The notes under the pieces are model-generated. The model had not been told where the DNA came from. It made no database searches and was given only the letters and a program-made list of their open reading frames with translations. DNA of 64,000 nt from Podarcis raffonei (lineage: Eukaryota > Chordata > Lepidosauria > Squamata > Lacertidae). The stretch is from NCBI RefSeq assembly GCF_027172205.1, contig NC_070613.1, positions 20,734,001 to 20,798,000 of the forward strand, read 5' to 3'. The position numbers and the translations under genes were made by a program. Below are positions 61,418 through 64,000 of this stretch, one piece after another. Each line of letters begins with the position of its first letter. Within the stretch, counting starts at the first letter, position 1.

Positions 61418-64000
61418 CTACAACCAGCTTCCAACATCAGTACCTTCAGCTCCATGAGAATCGGTTGTGTCAGAATTTTCTTTCAAGTATAAGATTAAAG
61501 TTGACACAGTGGACTGAGGATCAAGTAGTTTCGTGAGAGGTATTTCCACTCTCCTTTCCGTAAAGATACGATTCTGTAGAGTAAAGGCTAATGTAGAGTC
61601 TACACCCAATGATGAAAGTGGCGTATGCATTGAAAGATCAACAGGGATTGTTTTAGCCAGGCTTTTCAAAAGTGCGATTGCATAATCTACAGGCTCATTT
61701 AGAGAGTAGTTTTTGAATCCAGCTTCACCAGCAAGCTCAGGATTACCACCTGCCTCTTCAGAAACAAGTTCATAAAAACGACTCTTCAGCGACAAATTTT
61801 GAGATAAAACATGATCAACTAAAGTTTGAAAATTGAATTTTAACACAGCTTGCTGAGGTTTATCCAGAATTAAGCTTCTTTTTAGATATTCATGAAACTC
61901 GTTCACTTGCAGATCCTCTATTCCTTTCGTTTGTAACCTATAATTTTGATAGTGTTGTTGATCTTGCAAGGCTCCAAGATTTAAAGCACCCCAGTTAATG
62001 GACTGCGCTGGAAGGCCATTGTTTCTCCTGTAATGACAGAAGAGATCCAGGAAAGAATTGGCAGCTGCGTAGTTGGACTGTGTTGCGTTTCCAAGAAACG
62101 ATGAAATAGAAGAATAACATACAAAGTGGTCAAGCTCCCTGCCTTGCGTGGCACGATGAAGATTGATTACCCCTGCTACCTTTGGATTTAAAACTTCCTC
62201 AAAGTTAGACATGTTGAGGGTTTCAAGAAGCCCATCATGTAAAGCCATAGCACTGTGGAATACACCTTTAACAGGAGAGTTTGGGAAAAATTTACTGATC
62301 GACTTGATAGCTTTCTCAACCTCTGAACTGCAAACAATGTTAGACTGCAAGTTGACTATTCTGCTCCCTTCACAGTGATCCTGGAGAGCATTTATTTCTT
62401 TTTGCTCCTCAGTGCTTGGATTCCTCTGTGAAAGTAGCACAATGCACCTGCCTCCATTCTGAGCTACAAATTTTACAGTTTCTAAGCCAAGCCTAGTGAA
62501 TTCATCTGCGACTATATAAACTGCATTCTGCTTAAACATTCTCCTGTCTGTTTCAGTCTCGGGTATATCTGATATCTTGCTGTCTTCCTCATCACTTTTT
62601 AGTACTGCAACTGGGAAATTCTTGCAGTTGAAATAGGATGCAACATCAGGCCTCAGATGCTTTCCTGCTTGCTGAAAAATGAAATATGCGATATCTTTTA
62701 ATTGTTTCATATTCATTGACTTCAGCCAACAATGCATCTCCTTCTGAGATCGTATCAGATATGCTTTCTGGAAAATGCGGATAAGACTGACAGTGTGAAT
62801 ATGGATATTTTCATGATCACTCCCAGCCAGATACCTCAAACATTCTGGTTGTTCATTGCCATAAACCAGTACAACATCTCGGAGATGGAAAAGACAGCTT
62901 AGGCCCTCTTTAAATAGTCCATTTAGTGGAGGTAGAAAAATAAGGGCATTGCACTGATTAACACGTTGCCATAGACCAGTTGTATGGTTTGTAACTATTA
63001 TTTTCCAACCTAATTCCTGAGCTGAAAAAGTAAGCACTTTGCACAAAACTGACTCAGCCTCAGTGCAAACTATACCTAATATTTCATTATGTTTTGGCAC
63101 TGGCAGCGTTTGATGAAAAATCTCCCTTGCTACCCAGAAGAACGAAGTGCATGGTATATTTCTGAAACATGGAAATTTTTGAGTACTGAAACAAACTGTT
63201 TCTGGAATATTAATTCTTGACGCTGCAGAAACCGGATAACATGAAGCAATATGATCGCCCACTTTTACCTTTTTCACCTCACTACCTGTTGCTGTTACAG
63301 TGCCAGTAAAGTCTAGAGCTAATAGCTTGTGTTTATCTATAGTATCTGAATTCCAATACAACGTTTTCCCAAACTTGCAGCTGGACACGCTAACAGGGAA
63401 ATAGTCTTCTGAGTGGATGCTTATTTTTTCAAGTTGAACTTCAACACTGTGGTTGCCAAGTTGAGTACGTGAATTGGCAACTTTAACTGACAGATCATTC
63501 ATACAGTATGGATCTCCTGTATACAAAATGCAGAAGTCTGAGTTCTGAAGTGGGTGGGAAGGCGTATTGAAGGCTGTGGGTTCAATCTGTGTGCGCCTAA
63601 TTTCAGAACTATAAATTCGTCCCTCATCAATCCAGACTTCTGGATAATCCTGTGCTTTATATTTTACTAAAACATCAGCTAAGGCCGAGATATCTATTGC
63701 ATTTGTAGAGCTGATGTCAATAATCTGAAATGTTATTTCTGGGACTTCAACCATACATGTTCGAGCCATGCCGTACAAACCAAAGCCAGTGTTTATATTG
63801 TCTACTTTCCTTTCTGATGTCCTGTAAGTGATTACTGTAATGGAGCAATGGGACTTCTTCTCCTTTAATGCAATAACAACTTGGCGAAATGCCTCACAGC
63901 ATCTTACTGAATGTTTCACCACTTTCTCTGGCAAATTTTCATTCAGTTTTTGGATGCCCCACATAAACAGAACATCATTATATCCCTGCAGTTCCATATT
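61418..64000 (-). CDS. Animal-type reducing polyketide synthase, C-terminal part (gene runs off the window)
   Basis: One open frame on the minus strand, 860 codons to the stop at 61418-61420, open to the window edge. Counting from the Met at 63997: residues 1-140 form the structural KR subdomain (NTGFGLYGMARTCMVEVPE), about 160-400 an enoyl-reductase-like domain (LDFTGTVTATGSEVKKVKVG), 490-690 a ketoreductase, and 770-840 an acyl carrier protein with GVDS (Ser801 for phosphopantetheine). The KR keeps the catalytic set: Lys606, Ser630 and Tyr643 (SNYAAAN), Asn647. The NADPH glycine loop, normally TGGTGGLG, reads ADEFTRLG, and the ER has no GGVG-type loop, so reducing activity is doubtful. The order matches type I reducing PKS; there is no thioesterase. 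KS, AT and DH should lie to the right. Vertebrate relatives include fish pks1 (otolith) and the budgerigar pigment PKS. Mammalian FASN is less likely because there is no TE. Confidence 0.85.
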   Translation of the reverse strand, partial: NMELQGYNDVLFMWGIQKLNENLPEKVVKHSVRCCEAFRQVVIALKEKKSHCSITVITYRTSERKVDNINTGFGLYGMARTCMVEVPEITFQIIDISSTNAIDISALADVLVKYKAQDYPEVWIDEGRIYSSEIRRTQIEPTAFNTPSHPLQNSDFCILYTGDPYCMNDLSVKVANSRTQLGNHSVEVQLEKISIHSEDYFPVSVSSCKFGKTLYWNSDTIDKHKLLALDFTGTVTATGSEVKKVKVGDHIASCYPVSAASRINIPETVCFSTQKFPCFRNIPCTSFFWVAREIFHQTLPVPKHNEILGIVCTEAESVLCKVLTFSAQELGWKIIVTNHTTGLWQRVNQCNALIFLPPLNGLFKEGLSCLFHLRDVVLVYGNEQPECLRYLAGSDHENIHIHTVSLIRIFQKAYLIRSQKEMHCWLKSMNMKQLKDIAYFIFQQAGKHLRPDVASYFNCKNFPVAVLKSDEEDSKISDIPETETDRRMFKQNAVYIVADEFTRLGLETVKFVAQNGGRCIVLLSQRNPSTEEQKEINALQDHCEGSRIVNLQSNIVCSSEVEKAIKSISKFFPNSPVKGVFHSAMALHDGLLETLNMSNFEEVLNPKVAGVINLHRATQGRELDHFVCYSSISSFLGNATQSNYAAANSFLDLFCHYRRNNGLPAQSINWGALNLGALQDQQHYQNYRLQTKGIEDLQVNEFHEYLKRSLILDKPQQAVLKFNFQTLVDHVLSQNLSLKSRFYELVSEEAGGNPELAGEAGFKNYSLNEPVDYAIALLKSLAKTIPVDLSMHTPLSSLGVDSTLAFTLQNRIFTERRVEIPLTKLLDPQSTVSTLILYLKENSDTTDSHGAEGTDVGSWL

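Overview
The window looks like squamate reptile DNA, probably a lacertid-type lizard. It carries tRNA-derived SINEs with a BovB-like 3' tail, a BovB LINE fragment, L2/CR1 and L1 LINE debris, and many small TIR DNA transposons. Vertebrate genes with short GT-AG exons are spread among these repeats. Assignment is by recognition of sequence only; no database search was run.

Layout. At the left, the first coding exon of RAB18 (minus strand, 2175-2242) sits in a GC-rich, CpG-rich promoter. The rest of RAB18 lies beyond the left edge. From about 3 to 27 kb there is only transposon debris, microsatellites and unassigned sequence. From 27.5 to 59.3 kb lies a tandem array of patched-domain genes of the PTCHD3 family on the plus strand: one broken copy (about 27.53-28.54 kb) and three copies that look intact, called A (30240-36173), B (40117-44850) and C (52183-59326). 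Each intact copy has four exons, with exon 2 and exon 3 exactly 122 and 146 nt in all three, and predicted products of 870, 852 and 884 residues. At the right edge (61418 to the edge, minus strand) is the C-terminal part of an animal-type reducing polyketide synthase: structural KR subdomain, degenerate ER, KR and ACP, with no thioesterase.

The divergent pairing RAB18(-)/PTCHD3(+) matches the arrangement I recall for the human 10p12 region, which supports the gene names. PTCHD3 proteins are 12-TM, RND-type transporters or receptors related to Patched, and the mammalian gene is linked to male germ cells. Nothing in the sequence links the polyketide synthase to the PTCHD3 array functionally; they are tail-to-tail neighbours.

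The points most worth checking are: the local expansion of PTCHD3 with a mosaic exon 1 in copy B that suggests gene conversion; a perfect 405-bp tandem duplication in intron 1 of copy A; an L2 fragment inserted about 20 bp before the exon 3 acceptor of copy C; the polyketide synthase with its lost NADPH glycine loop but intact KR catalytic residues; paralogous promoters that act as empty-site controls for transposon insertions; and several nested transposons with readable target-site duplications.
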